Source: Flavobacteriales bacterium
GTDB lineage: Bacteria; Bacteroidota; Bacteroidia; JACJYZ01
Assembly: GCA_020635855.1 (NCBI GenBank)
Contig: JACJYZ010000004.1
Span: 372,001 to 436,000, forward strand
Direction: 5' to 3'
Length of the DNA: 64,000 bases
Shown in pieces: positions 53,477-62,637 of this stretch. A model generated the notes under the pieces. It saw nothing but the letters and a program-made list of their open reading frames with translations. It had not been told where the DNA came from and searched no databases. The stretch's first letter is position 1. Each line of letters begins with the position of its first letter. The position numbers and the translations under genes are program-made.

Positions 53477-54399
53477 GCCACAATTTCTTTTCGCCGGCCG
53501 GCCAACCACCGGACCAGGAAAAACGAGATAACCAATGACGCCACGGCGGGTAACCAGCCTGTGGCCAGGTTGTCGTCTTCAATCCAACTTTCCGGAATCA
53601 CCTCCCTGGCTGCCAGGAAATACAGGCTCACCCCAAGGGCATTGTTCACCATGTGCGCGGCTACTGACGCCCGCAATGAGCCGGTCCACCAGAACATGTA
53701 TCCCAGCATGGCACCCAACACCAACCGGGGCAAGAATCCATAAAACTGAAAGTGCAGGAAGCTGAATACAAAGGCAGTAACCCAGATGGCCGCATGTGGA
53801 TTCTTTGTCATCTTTCCCATCAACGGCTGAACAAGTCCTCTGAAAATCATCTCCTCACCCAGAGCTGGCACCAATGCTAGCAACAACAAATTGATCAGAA
53901 AGATCTTGGCGGAGCCATTGAACAAAATGGCATGTGTCAGTCCGGATGCTGCATCTTCCGCAGCCCTTATCGTGGCTTCCAGACCCGCGAGGCTGTCGGG
54001 CAGCTTGAGTCCTGCATTCCAGGTTCCCAGCAAACCCACCAGCGGCTGTGCCGCCGCCATCAGCAAAACCGACATTGCAATCCACCTACCGGAGACCCGC
54101 TGCCTGAGTTTCATCATACCCAGGGGGTCACGGGTGGCGAGATAGCCGAACATCATGGCTGGCACCAGGAACAAACCCAGATGCTGAAACAGCAGGATCA
54201 GGCGATTGGCTTCCAACACGTTCGGAGCCGAAAAATCACTGAGGATATTGATGTCCTGAAAAATGTTGATGTCATATAATCCTACCAATGTCAATCCGCC
54301 CAGTCCTATGAAAATCACAGTAAAACTGAGACAAAGCACACACAGGATCAACAACTGGAGGAAGGGACTGATGTCCCTGAAATACTGTTTTCCGGTCAT
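53473..54399 (-). CDS. CPBP-family intramembrane metalloprotease
   Basis: 308 residues, about eight membrane helices. Abi/CPBP motifs: EEMIFRGLVQPL (motif 1, Glu-Glu and Arg), FSFLHFQFY (motif 2, His) and AAHMVNNALGV (motif 3, His). Such proteases act on membrane proteins or prenylated peptides; the target is unknown. Start ATG 54399 divergent from dusB with a 30-base gap that holds the dusB -7 box. Confidence 0.88.
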   Translation of the reverse strand: MTGKQYFRDISPFLQLLILCVLCLSFTVIFIGLGGLTLVGLYDINIFQDINILSDFSAPNVLEANRLILLFQHLGLFLVPAMMFGYLATRDPLGMMKLRQRVSGRWIAMSVLLMAAAQPLVGLLGTWNAGLKLPDSLAGLEATIRAAEDAASGLTHAILFNGSAKIFLINLLLLALVPALGEEMIFRGLVQPLMGKMTKNPHAAIWVTAFVFSFLHFQFYGFLPRLVLGAMLGYMFWWTGSLRASVAAHMVNNALGVSLYFLAAREVIPESWIEDDNLATGWLPAVASLVISFFLVRWLAGRRKEIVA

Positions 54400-54414
54400 C
54401 CGATAGGCATTTAG

Positions 54415-54422
54415 TACCTTTG
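54415..54422 (+). promoter_or_regulatory. -7 promoter element of the dusB-type gene
   Basis: TACCTTTG, perfect consensus, ends 7 bases before the ATG at 54430. It overlaps the 5' region of the divergent CPBP gene. Confidence 0.5.
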
Positions 54423-54429
54423 CAGGAAG

Positions 54430-55425
54430 ATGCCAAAGATAGGTAATATCGATTTAGGTGAGTTCCCGCTGTTGCTTGCCCCCATGGAGGATGTGAGTGA
54501 TCCACCCTTTCGTGCGCTTTGCAAACAGCATGGGGCTGATCTCATGTATACCGAGTTCATCTCATCGGAAGGCCTGATCCGCGATGCGGCCAAAAGCGTA
54601 ATGAAGCTGGACATTTTTGATGAGGAGCGACCCATCGGCATCCAGATCTTCGGAGGCGATATTGAGTCCATGAAGAAAGCAACGGAACTGGCTGAAAAGG
54701 CGGGACCTGACCTGATTGACATCAACTATGGCTGCCCGGTGAAGAAGGTGATCTGCAAAGGTGCCGGGGCAGGTATTCTCAAAGACATTCCCAAGATGGT
54801 GGAAATGACCCGTGAGATCGTGAAAAGCACCCACCTGCCTGTTACAGTGAAAACCCGCCTCGGGTGGGATGAAAGCAGCAAGTCCATTGAAGAAACCGCA
54901 GAACGTTTGCAGGATGTAGGCATCCAGGCACTGAGTATTCACGGCCGCACCCGCGTGCAGATGTACAAAGGCGAAGCCGACTGGACCCTGATCGGGAAGG
55001 TCAAAGACAACCCCCGCATCCGCATACCGATCTTCGGCAACGGCGACGTAGACTCACCCGAGAAAGCCAAACTGATGCGTGACCAATACGGCGTAGACGG
55101 CATCATGATCGGCCGGGCCAGCATCGGGTATCCTTGGATATTCAACGAGATCAAACATTTCATGAAGACCGGCAGCCATCTTCCTGCGCCGGGACTTGAC
55201 GACCGCGTAGAAGCCGCCCGCGAACACCTGAGACGTTCCCTGGCCTGGAAAGGCGATCGCGTAGGTGTGGTTGAGATGCGCCGGCATTATGCCAATTACT
55301 TCCGGGGATTGGATCATTTCAAACCCTATCGCTTGCGACTTGTGACAACGGAAGACCCTGGCGAACTGGAAGCGATCCTGGATGAGATCCGGAACCATTA
55401 CGCAACACTTTCTCAGGCGGTCTGA
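54430..55425 (+). CDS. tRNA-dihydrouridine synthase (Dus family)
   Basis: FMN enzyme reducing uridine in the tRNA D-loop. 331 residues. APMEDVSDPPFRALC, the catalytic Cys in DINYGCPVKKV, TVKTRLGWDE, and IHGRTRVQMYKGEADW; C-terminal helical domain. DusB is the nearest class, but class is not certain by eye. Its 3' end overlaps the LolE-type gene by 13 bases on the opposite strand. Confidence 0.92.
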   Translation: MPKIGNIDLGEFPLLLAPMEDVSDPPFRALCKQHGADLMYTEFISSEGLIRDAAKSVMKLDIFDEERPIGIQIFGGDIESMKKATELAEKAGPDLIDINYGCPVKKVICKGAGAGILKDIPKMVEMTREIVKSTHLPVTVKTRLGWDESSKSIEETAERLQDVGIQALSIHGRTRVQMYKGEADWTLIGKVKDNPRIRIPIFGNGDVDSPEKAKLMRDQYGVDGIMIGRASIGYPWIFNEIKHFMKTGSHLPAPGLDDRVEAAREHLRRSLAWKGDRVGVVEMRRHYANYFRGLDHFKPYRLRLVTTEDPGELEAILDEIRNHYATLSQAV

Positions 55426-56648
55426 CGCCACTGCAAGGTTTTTCGACTGATCCTACGGGCCGGTATTGCGGCTGCAATGATGCCTATCAGGGTAACCGTT
55501 ACAAATACCGAAAGCATATCCCTGAAATGTATTTCCACGGGGTAGGCTTCCACAACAAACGTTCCGCTGCCTTCCAGGCTAACAATTCCGTACCGGTACT
55601 GCAGCCAGCAAATGGCAAAACCCAACACCACACCTAGTGAACAACCCAACAAGGAGATCATCACACCTTCGGTCATAAACACACGACGAATCATGCGGCC
55701 ATCGGCACCCATGCTCCAAAGGGTACGTATGTCTTTCTTTTTCTCCACAATCAGCATGGTCAAAGCACCGATGACATTGAACGATCCGATGATCAGTGTG
55801 AATGTGAGGATAAGAAAGATGGCCCACTTCTCCGACTTCATGATCTTGTACAACACTTCATGTTGCTCATACCGGTTCTGAATACGGTACGCGGGGCCCA
55901 GCAATTTCTCCAACCGGTGCTGTACCTCGAACACATCAGCATCTTTGTCTATCGCAACTTCCACAGCATTTAAGCGCGTGCCATACTGTGTAAGTTCGCG
56001 AGCAAGGTTCAGCGGGATGATGACGTATTTCGAATCAAAATCCTGTTGAATGGAAAACACCCCGGAAGGCAATACCTCCCGGATGTTGAATGCATTCTCC
56101 GGGGTAATCATCACCCCCTTCTTTGTTTTCTTCGGCACATACAGGTCAATCGGGCGAAACACATTGCCCAGATTCACAGCCAATGCAGACGCCACGCCAT
56201 AGCCCAGCACAGCCATTTGCCTTCCCTGGTAGGTCAGGGCCGGGCTTCCGTCACGCATCATTTCTTCCAGCCGGGTGATATGAAAATAGGATGAATCCAC
56301 ACCTTTCAAGGTTGCTATGTACGACTTGTCGCCGTACTTCAGCAAGGCATTTTCTTCGATGACCCGGGTATAATGAACCACGCCCTTTTCATGGGCGAGC
56401 TTTTCGGCAGGAAATGTTTCGAAATCGAACGATTTGGCCGCTGATGCCGTGATTTTCAGATCAGGGTCGAAGGAGTTGAACAGATCCACGATCAGGCTTT
56501 CAAACCCGTTGAACACCGACAACACGATAAAAAGCGCGGCGGTGAGGATCGTCATCACCACCACCGAAATGGCTGAGATGTAATTGATCGCGTTGTGCGA
56601 CTTGCGGGAAAACAGATACCTGCGGGCTATGAAATAAGGTACATTCAC
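55413..56648 (-). CDS. ABC transporter permease, FtsX/LolC-LolE type
   Basis: 411 residues. N-terminal membrane helix (~18-45), a large periplasmic domain (MacB-PCD type, ~50-260), then three C-terminal helices (FtsX domain). The pattern IARRYLFSRKSHNAIN at the N-terminus is typical of the Bacteroidota LolE-like permease encoded beside rbfA. Likely moves lipoproteins out of the inner membrane, working with an ABC ATPase encoded elsewhere. GTG start at 56648 supported by family similarity. Confidence 0.87.
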   Translation of the reverse strand: MNVPYFIARRYLFSRKSHNAINYISAISVVVMTILTAALFIVLSVFNGFESLIVDLFNSFDPDLKITASAAKSFDFETFPAEKLAHEKGVVHYTRVIEENALLKYGDKSYIATLKGVDSSYFHITRLEEMMRDGSPALTYQGRQMAVLGYGVASALAVNLGNVFRPIDLYVPKKTKKGVMITPENAFNIREVLPSGVFSIQQDFDSKYVIIPLNLARELTQYGTRLNAVEVAIDKDADVFEVQHRLEKLLGPAYRIQNRYEQHEVLYKIMKSEKWAIFLILTFTLIIGSFNVIGALTMLIVEKKKDIRTLWSMGADGRMIRRVFMTEGVMISLLGCSLGVVLGFAICWLQYRYGIVSLEGSGTFVVEAYPVEIHFRDMLSVFVTVTLIGIIAAAIPARRISRKTLQWRQTA

Positions 56649-56680
56649 AATATTGGTTTAAGACATACCGTGACCGTTCG

Positions 56681-57487
56681 TCATTTGTATGCCTTGACAA
56701 TCAAACCGGCACCCGACCTATGAGGCACACGGGTATCGAGCAGGTTCAGTACAAAACAAAACGGGTACACCACCAGATAGTAAAAGGGTAAGATAACGAA
56801 AAATGCCTTTGTAAGGTTGAGTAGGAAGATCGGGATGGTAACTGAAAACAACCCCGACAACATACCCAGCTTTCCGTACGAGTACCTGGCCCTTACCCTG
56901 GAAAAACCCGCATTCCGGAGTTTCTCCTGGATGTGGTCGATGTCGTATCCGTCGCGCACATTGGCCTCATCGGTGAGCCGCTGGCTTTTTCTCACCCACT
57001 TCATTTCGGTCTTATCTGACAGGGTTGAAACAAGCAGCATACCACCTTCCTTGAGGGATGCATGGATGTTACGAAGCACCCTGTCGTCATCTTCCACCTG
57101 AACCAGTATGTCGGCAGCAAGCACAAGATCAAAAGCGTCTTTCTCGCAGAACTCCCTCAAATCACCAATCCGGAACAGCACCTGATCTTTTCCGATTTTC
57201 CTGAAGAAGATGTTCCCGTCTGAGATGATGAATTCCTTGTTGTCGATGGCCAGGATGTTCCAGTCTTTATGTAGCCTGGACATGAAGTATGTGTACTGTC
57301 CGAAACCGGCACCGGCATCCAGCATGTGCACTTTCTCCGGTGCCTTTTTCGCCCATCTCCTCAGTTCAAAACGCACGTACCAGGCACGCAACAGCACAAG
57401 GTCCAGCAAATGATAAAACACCCGTCTGAGGAATGTGCTGCGACTGAAAAATGCACCTAAATCGTTTTTGATCGGATCGTGCCGCAT
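56681..57487 (-). CDS. Class I SAM-dependent methyltransferase
   Basis: 268 residues. SAM motif I LDAGAGFGQYT near residue 57 and the acidic loop ILAIDNKE; a C-terminal membrane-associated stretch with two hydrophobic segments (~200-245) suggests attachment to the inner membrane. Substrate unknown. Follows rbfA by 18 bases and precedes the FtsX gene by 32 on the same strand, so rbfA-methyltransferase-permease form one transcription unit. Confidence 0.83.
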   Translation of the reverse strand: MRHDPIKNDLGAFFSRSTFLRRVFYHLLDLVLLRAWYVRFELRRWAKKAPEKVHMLDAGAGFGQYTYFMSRLHKDWNILAIDNKEFIISDGNIFFRKIGKDQVLFRIGDLREFCEKDAFDLVLAADILVQVEDDDRVLRNIHASLKEGGMLLVSTLSDKTEMKWVRKSQRLTDEANVRDGYDIDHIQEKLRNAGFSRVRARYSYGKLGMLSGLFSVTIPIFLLNLTKAFFVILPFYYLVVYPFCFVLNLLDTRVPHRSGAGLIVKAYK

Positions 57488-57505
57488 GGTGGGTCTGGCT
57501 GCTGA

Positions 57506-57859
57506 TCAGGATGGGTCGAGGCCCGACAGTAGGTTGTCAATCCGTTCGGCATAATCCAGGCTGTCGTCAAGGTAGAAAACAAGATCGGGAATGTGGCGTA
57601 CCTGGTGGCGGATCTTGGTGCCCAGCATCCTGCGATATTCATGCGCCGCTTCATTGATGCCTTTTACAACAAGGGCCTTGTCAGCCACATTGAACACGCT
57701 GAGGTATACCTTGGCGAGACCCAGATCCGGTGTCATGCGCACCATGGTAACGGTGATCATGCCGGCTGCCCCTACCCATTTGCGACCTTCCTGCAGGAAA
57801 ATCAGGCCCAGTTCCTTTTGCAGCAGGCGTGCTACCTTGTTTTGCCTAGTGGAGTCCAT
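57506..57859 (-). CDS. rbfA: 30S ribosome-binding factor A
   Basis: 117 residues, single KH-like domain. Typical RbfA pattern: STRQNKVARLLQKELGLIF, DLGLAKVYLSVF and a short C-terminal HIPDLVFYLDDSLDYAERID. Helps mature the 16S rRNA 5' end. Start ATG 57859 rather than the longer upstream frame, because of family length and a -7 box with a -33 TTG just upstream. Confidence 0.93.
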   Translation of the reverse strand: MDSTRQNKVARLLQKELGLIFLQEGRKWVGAAGMITVTMVRMTPDLGLAKVYLSVFNVADKALVVKGINEAAHEYRRMLGTKIRHQVRHIPDLVFYLDDSLDYAERIDNLLSGLDPS

Positions 57860-57864
57860 TCCTG

Positions 57865-57896
57865 CAAAGTTAGAAAAGGTGCAGACATACGTGCAA
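57865..57896 (-). promoter_or_regulatory. Promoter of rbfA
   Basis: Minus strand: TTG at 57896-57894, 21-base spacer, TAACTTTG at 57872-57865. Ends 5 bases before the rbfA ATG. The clearest -33/-7 pair in the window. Confidence 0.6.
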
Positions 57897-57934
57897 CCCA
57901 TCGCTATATCCGCTTCCGGTACCGGCGAACATGC

Positions 57935-57942
57935 TATATTTG
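57935..57942 (+). promoter_or_regulatory. -7 promoter element of the ABC exporter gene
   Basis: TATATTTG, perfect TAnnTTTG match, 48 bases before the ATG at 57991. Confidence 0.45.
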
Positions 57943-57990
57943 TGGATTGCCCGTTGACAGAATCGACAATCGGGCAATCCATTCCACCGG

Positions 57991-59808
57991 ATGAAAAAAT
58001 TAAGCGTCTTTCTACACATGGCCTTCGCCTTCCGCAAAGAGGCATGGCTGAACATCGTGTTCAATTTCCTTTCGGTCATCTTTTCGGTCTTTTCCATCAC
58101 CATGATCTATCCCTTCCTGGGCCTGCTTTTCGGCACCATGCAGATCGTGAATGAAAAACCGGCGGCGGATTTTTCCTCTTCCTATTTCCTGGAATTGCTG
58201 AACTATTATCTGTCCAACGTCATCAAATCAACCAACGACAAAAGTGCTGCGTTGCTGTTGATATGCGTGCTGGTGGTGGTGGCATTCTTTCTCAAAAACA
58301 TCTGTCGCTACCTGGCCATGTTCTACCTGGCTACGATTCGTGCAGGGGTGGTAGGCAACCTGAGGAAGGGTTTGTATGAAAAAATCCTGTCACTGCCCCT
58401 TTCATTCTATACCGAAAAACGCAAGGGCGACCTGCTGTCACGCGCATCGGTAGACGTTCAGGAAATCGAATGGTCCATCATCAGTTCGCTGGAAGTATTG
58501 ATGAAAGATCCTCTGAACATCATTTTCATCCTTGCAGGTTTGCTGATTTTCAGTCCGACCCTCACCGGCATCGTCTTCGTCGTGGTTCCAGTGGCGGGTA
58601 TTTTCATCGGATATATTGGCCGAAGCCTGAAACGCACATCCGCCAAAACCCAGGGGCAACTGGGCATGCTAATCTCCACATTCGAAGAAACCCTGTCGGG
58701 CATCCGCATCATCAAGGCGTTCTCCGCCGAAGACAAGATGATGGCCCTCTTTCTCAAACAAAACAACCGTCACTTCCAGCTGATGCAGCGCATGTACCGC
58801 AAGCGTGACCTTGCTTCACCTCTGAGTGAATTCCTTGGAGTAACCTCCATGGCCTTCGTGATCTTCGTGGGTGGCAAAATGGTGCTCAGCAAATCCATCA
58901 TGCCCGACCAACTGATCACCTTTGCCGTGCTGTTCTCGCAGATGATCTCGCCGGCAAAAGCTTTCACCAATGCATTGTACAACATCCAAAGGGGAAGGGC
59001 TTCCCTGGAACGCATCCGCTCAGTAATGGATGAAGACCAGCGGATCTTCGAAGCTGAACAACCGAAGGAAGTAACGGCATTTGAGAAAGAAATTCGCTTT
59101 GATCATGTGTCATTCGCATACGGTACCGAAGAGGTTTTAAAAGGCATCAACCTGACCATTCCCAAGGGCAGCACCGTTGCATTGGTCGGACAGTCAGGTG
59201 CGGGCAAATCCACCATGGCTGATATGTTACCCAGGTTTTACGATCCGCAGCAAGGTGACGTACGAATCGACGACATCCCCATCCGTGAACTGCGCCTTGC
59301 TGATCTGCGCGGTATGATGGGCATCGTTACGCAGGAGTCCATTCTCTTCAACGATACCGTGTTCAACAACATCACGCTGGGTGTGAAATCAGCCACAAAA
59401 GAGCAGGTGGAGGAAGCTGCCCGGGTGGCCAACGCCCATGAGTTCATCATGCAGATGGAACAGGGGTATGATACTTATATAGGTGAAAGAGGTGGTAAAC
59501 TATCCGGCGGCCAGCGGCAACGACTGAGCATCGCCAGGGCCGTACTGAAGAACCCGCCGATCCTGATCCTCGACGAGGCTACATCCGCATTGGATACGGA
59601 ATCGGAAAAGCTGGTTCAGGATGCATTGTTCAAACTCATGCAGAACCGCACCTCTCTGGTGATTGCCCACCGGCTTTCCACCATTCAGCATGCCGACCTG
59701 ATCGTAGTGATGCAGGAAGGAAACATCATTGAAAAAGGAAAACACGAAGAATTGCTGGCCCTGAACGGAGCTTACAAACGCTTGTTCGAGCTGCAGCATT
59801 TTGCGTAA
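57991..59808 (+). CDS. ABC exporter, MsbA-like (fused membrane and ATPase domains)
   Basis: 605 residues: six membrane helices in the first ~320 residues, then an ATP-binding domain with Walker A GQSGAGKST, Q-loop ESILF, signature LSGGQRQR, Walker B ILILDEATSAL and H-loop IAHRLS. A homodimer is expected. Lipid A flipping (MsbA) is the most likely role given the length and layout, but drug or peptide export cannot be excluded. Abuts the convergent nifU-type gene with no gap. Confidence 0.88.
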   Translation: MKKLSVFLHMAFAFRKEAWLNIVFNFLSVIFSVFSITMIYPFLGLLFGTMQIVNEKPAADFSSSYFLELLNYYLSNVIKSTNDKSAALLLICVLVVVAFFLKNICRYLAMFYLATIRAGVVGNLRKGLYEKILSLPLSFYTEKRKGDLLSRASVDVQEIEWSIISSLEVLMKDPLNIIFILAGLLIFSPTLTGIVFVVVPVAGIFIGYIGRSLKRTSAKTQGQLGMLISTFEETLSGIRIIKAFSAEDKMMALFLKQNNRHFQLMQRMYRKRDLASPLSEFLGVTSMAFVIFVGGKMVLSKSIMPDQLITFAVLFSQMISPAKAFTNALYNIQRGRASLERIRSVMDEDQRIFEAEQPKEVTAFEKEIRFDHVSFAYGTEEVLKGINLTIPKGSTVALVGQSGAGKSTMADMLPRFYDPQQGDVRIDDIPIRELRLADLRGMMGIVTQESILFNDTVFNNITLGVKSATKEQVEEAARVANAHEFIMQMEQGYDTYIGERGGKLSGGQRQRLSIARAVLKNPPILILDEATSALDTESEKLVQDALFKLMQNRTSLVIAHRLSTIQHADLIVVMQEGNIIEKGKHEELLALNGAYKRLFELQHFA

Positions 59809-60408
59809 TCAGGCACTTACGGCTTCCACTGCCTGCACTTCCGGAATCATCCGTTTCATCAGCCCTTCAATGCCAGCTTTCAGGGTAATGGTGGATGACG
59901 GACATCCGCTGCAAGCCCCTTTCAACAACACCTTTACCACTCCCTGGTTATAGGAATGAAAACTGATGGCACCACCGTCCTGCTCCACGGCCGGACGGAT
60001 GTACTCCTCCAGGATGTTTACGATCTGTTGCTCGATGTCGGTACGGGGAACGGCATCATCTGTAGCCATATTCAATGGAGATGTATGCTCTGTGGCCACA
60101 ACCTCGGTTTCGGTAAGCACCGGTTCGCCGGTATTCAGGTAATCCCTGATGAACTCGCGCAATTCCATGGCCACCTCGCTCCAATCCACCGACTCGCTCT
60201 TGGTCACGCTGATGAAGTTGGCCGCAATAAACACACCCCTTACGAACGGGAACGTGAACAGGCGAGTCGCAAGAGGTGATGACTTCGTTGCCTCCTCAGG
60301 GTTCTTGAAATCCACCGCATCTCCTTTCACAAGCATTTTGTTGGCGACAAATTTCATGGCCCCGGGATTCGGGGTGGATTCTGCATATATGGTGATCACC
60401 TGCTGCAT
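59809..60408 (-). CDS. NifU-family Fe-S scaffold protein (Nfu N-terminal plus NifU C-terminal)
   Basis: 199 residues. The N-terminal domain (1-90) with TPNPGAMKFVANK is the Nfu-N (Scaffold) domain; the C-terminal domain (~120-199) has the Fe-S CxxC in GACSGCPSSTITL. Delivers [4Fe-4S] clusters to client enzymes. The neighbouring nadB product's partner NadA and the radical-SAM MqnC in this window both need such clusters. ATG at 60408. Confidence 0.9.
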   Translation of the reverse strand: MQQVITIYAESTPNPGAMKFVANKMLVKGDAVDFKNPEEATKSSPLATRLFTFPFVRGVFIAANFISVTKSESVDWSEVAMELREFIRDYLNTGEPVLTETEVVATEHTSPLNMATDDAVPRTDIEQQIVNILEEYIRPAVEQDGGAISFHSYNQGVVKVLLKGACSGCPSSTITLKAGIEGLMKRMIPEVQAVEAVSA

Positions 60409-60432
60409 GGTTCAAATATTTACGCGAAAGAC

Positions 60433-60440
60433 TACCTTTG
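60433..60440 (+). promoter_or_regulatory. -7 promoter element of nadB
   Basis: TACCTTTG, perfect match, 48 bases before the ATG at 60489, in the gap divergent from the nifU-type gene. Confidence 0.48.
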
Positions 60441-60488
60441 TTAGACAAGGCTAAAGGTACGCATCACGCGGGTAAAAGCCCATAACGA

Positions 60489-62093
60489 ATGAAGAAAGAA
60501 ACCGATTTTCTGGTCATCGGGTCAGGTATCGCCGGACTCAGTTTCGCGCTGAAAGCCGCTGCACACGGAACCGTTTGCATGGTTACCAAGGCAGAACCCG
60601 AAGAGTCCAATACCAAATATGCTCAAGGCGGGATCGCCGCCGTGATCTACGCCCCGGACACATACGAAAAACACATCGCCGATACCCTGGAGTGCGGAGC
60701 CGGCCTTTGCAACGAAGAGGTTGTGCGCATGGTGGTGAGTGAAGCCCCCGAACGCATTCGGGAACTGGTGTCGTGGGGGGTGAATTTTGACAAGACACCC
60801 ACAGGTGAGTTCGACCTGGCCATGGAAGGCGCGCACAGCGAGAAAAGGGTGCTGCATCATAAAGATGCGACGGGGTATGAGATTGAAACGTCATTGTTGC
60901 GGCAAGCACAGGCACACAAGAACATCACCATCCTGGATCATCATTTTGTGGTGGACATCATCACCCAACACCACCTCGGGAAAGAAGTCACCCGCCGCAA
61001 CAAAGACACCCGGTGTTTCGGCGCCTATGTGCTGGATGTGGAATCCGGCAAAGTGGATACCTTCCTTTCAAAAATCACTTTAATGGCATCCGGTGGGGCC
61101 GGGCACGTATACAACACCACCACCAACCCCACGGTGGCTACCGGTGACGGTATCGCCATGGTGTATCGGGCCAAAGGTCAGATCGACAACATGGAGTTCA
61201 TGCAGTTTCACCCCACTTCGTTGTTCAACCCCGGTGATCATCCGTCTTTCCTGATCTCCGAAGCGGTACGGGGCATGGGCGGCATCCTGAAGAACTGTTC
61301 GGGCGATGCCTTCATGAAAAAGTATGATGAACGCGGATCCCTCGCACCACGTGACATCGTAGCCCGCGCCATCGACAATGAAATGAAAACCAGCGGTGAT
61401 GACTTCGTGTGGCTGGATTGCACCCGCATCGACCCGGTCACTTTCAGGGACCACTTTCCCACCATATACGACAAGTGCATGTCCATCGGCATCCAACCCG
61501 AAAAGGACCTGATCCCAGTTGTGCCTGCCGCCCACTACTTGTGTGGTGGCATCCGGGTGGATATGAACGCCAGGAGTTCCATTCAGAACCTGTATGCTGT
61601 GGGTGAATGTTCATCCACCGGCCTCCACGGCGCCAACCGGCTTGCATCCAACTCACTGCTGGAAGCCGTGGTGTATGCACACAGGGCTTATGAAGACAGC
61701 ATCCGTATGCTGACGGAGGTAACATTCGAGCGGACCATTCCCGAATGGGATACCAGTGGCACGGAGGCTGCCGAGGAAATGATCCTGATCACCCAATCGC
61801 ATCGCGAACTGCGCAGCATCATGAGCAGTTATGTGGGCATCGTGCGGTCCGACCTACGCCTACAGCGCGCACTCGACCGCCTTGAGATCCTTTACAGGGA
61901 AACCGAAGCATTGTACGAGAAGACAACTGTTTCCCGGGACCTGTGCGAACTGCGCAACCTGATCAACATCGCTTACCTCATCATCAAAATGGCAATGAAC
62001 CGGCGACACAGCATTGGCCTCCACTACACGCTGGATGATCCGGATGCCGTGAATCCCCTGCAACGGAATTTTTCCACCCAATTAACCCCCTGA
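60489..62093 (+). CDS. nadB: L-aspartate oxidase
   Basis: FAD flavoprotein oxidising L-aspartate to iminoaspartate for quinolinate and NAD synthesis. 534 residues. N-terminal FAD fold VIGSGIAGLSFALKAA, substrate-binding region HHKDATGYEIE, active-site MEFMQFHPTSLF and SSTGLHGANRLASNSLLEA. NadA and NadC are not seen here; nadD is present further left. Two bases separate it from the hexapeptide gene. Confidence 0.95.
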   Translation: MKKETDFLVIGSGIAGLSFALKAAAHGTVCMVTKAEPEESNTKYAQGGIAAVIYAPDTYEKHIADTLECGAGLCNEEVVRMVVSEAPERIRELVSWGVNFDKTPTGEFDLAMEGAHSEKRVLHHKDATGYEIETSLLRQAQAHKNITILDHHFVVDIITQHHLGKEVTRRNKDTRCFGAYVLDVESGKVDTFLSKITLMASGGAGHVYNTTTNPTVATGDGIAMVYRAKGQIDNMEFMQFHPTSLFNPGDHPSFLISEAVRGMGGILKNCSGDAFMKKYDERGSLAPRDIVARAIDNEMKTSGDDFVWLDCTRIDPVTFRDHFPTIYDKCMSIGIQPEKDLIPVVPAAHYLCGGIRVDMNARSSIQNLYAVGECSSTGLHGANRLASNSLLEAVVYAHRAYEDSIRMLTEVTFERTIPEWDTSGTEAAEEMILITQSHRELRSIMSSYVGIVRSDLRLQRALDRLEILYRETEALYEKTTVSRDLCELRNLINIAYLIIKMAMNRRHSIGLHYTLDDPDAVNPLQRNFSTQLTP

Positions 62094-62095
62094 AG

Positions 62096-62608
62096 ATGGC
62101 ACTGATCAAACCTGTAGAAGGAAAAGAACCTCAATTCGGAAACAACTGCTACCTCGCCGACAATGCCACCATCGTAGGCGATGTGGTGATGGGCGATGAT
62201 TGCAGCGTGTGGTTCAACGCCGTGGTTCGAGGGGATGTGCACTGGATCCGTATCGGCAACAAAGTGAACATACAGGACCATGCGGTGATCCATTGTACCT
62301 ACCAGAAAGCGCCGGTCACCATCGGTAACAATGTATCCATCGGACACCGGGCCCTGGTACACGGTTGTACCATTGAAGACAATGTGCTCATCGGCATGGG
62401 TGCCATCGTGATGGACGGCGTTGTGGTGGAGTCTCATTCGATCATCGCAGCTGGCGCTGTGGTACTGGAAGGTACACGCGTGGAAAGCGGAAGTGTGTAT
62501 GCAGGCGTACCGGCGAAAAAGGTGAAGGAGGTGAGCAAAGAATTGTTCGAAGGTCAGATCCAGCGCATCTCCAACAACTATGTGATGTACGCGGACTGGT
62601 TCCGGTGA
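62096..62608 (+). CDS. Gamma carbonic anhydrase-like hexapeptide-repeat protein
   Basis: 170 residues, left-handed beta helix of hexapeptide repeats with zinc-type His residues (IQDHAVIHCTY, SIGHRALVHGC). This is the YrdA/PaaY subgroup; some are zinc-dependent anhydrases, others have no known activity. Three His residues suggest metal binding. Coupled to nadB with a 2-base gap. Confidence 0.85.
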   Translation: MALIKPVEGKEPQFGNNCYLADNATIVGDVVMGDDCSVWFNAVVRGDVHWIRIGNKVNIQDHAVIHCTYQKAPVTIGNNVSIGHRALVHGCTIEDNVLIGMGAIVMDGVVVESHSIIAAGAVVLEGTRVESGSVYAGVPAKKVKEVSKELFEGQIQRISNNYVMYADWFR

Positions 62609-62637
62609 AACGACCCGGGACAGTTCTGCTGCAAAGG

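Noticed and set aside
57859..58045. Long upstream extension of the rbfA frame
   Set aside because: Would overlap the promoter region and the divergent ABC gene; family length and the -33/-7 pair support ATG 57859.
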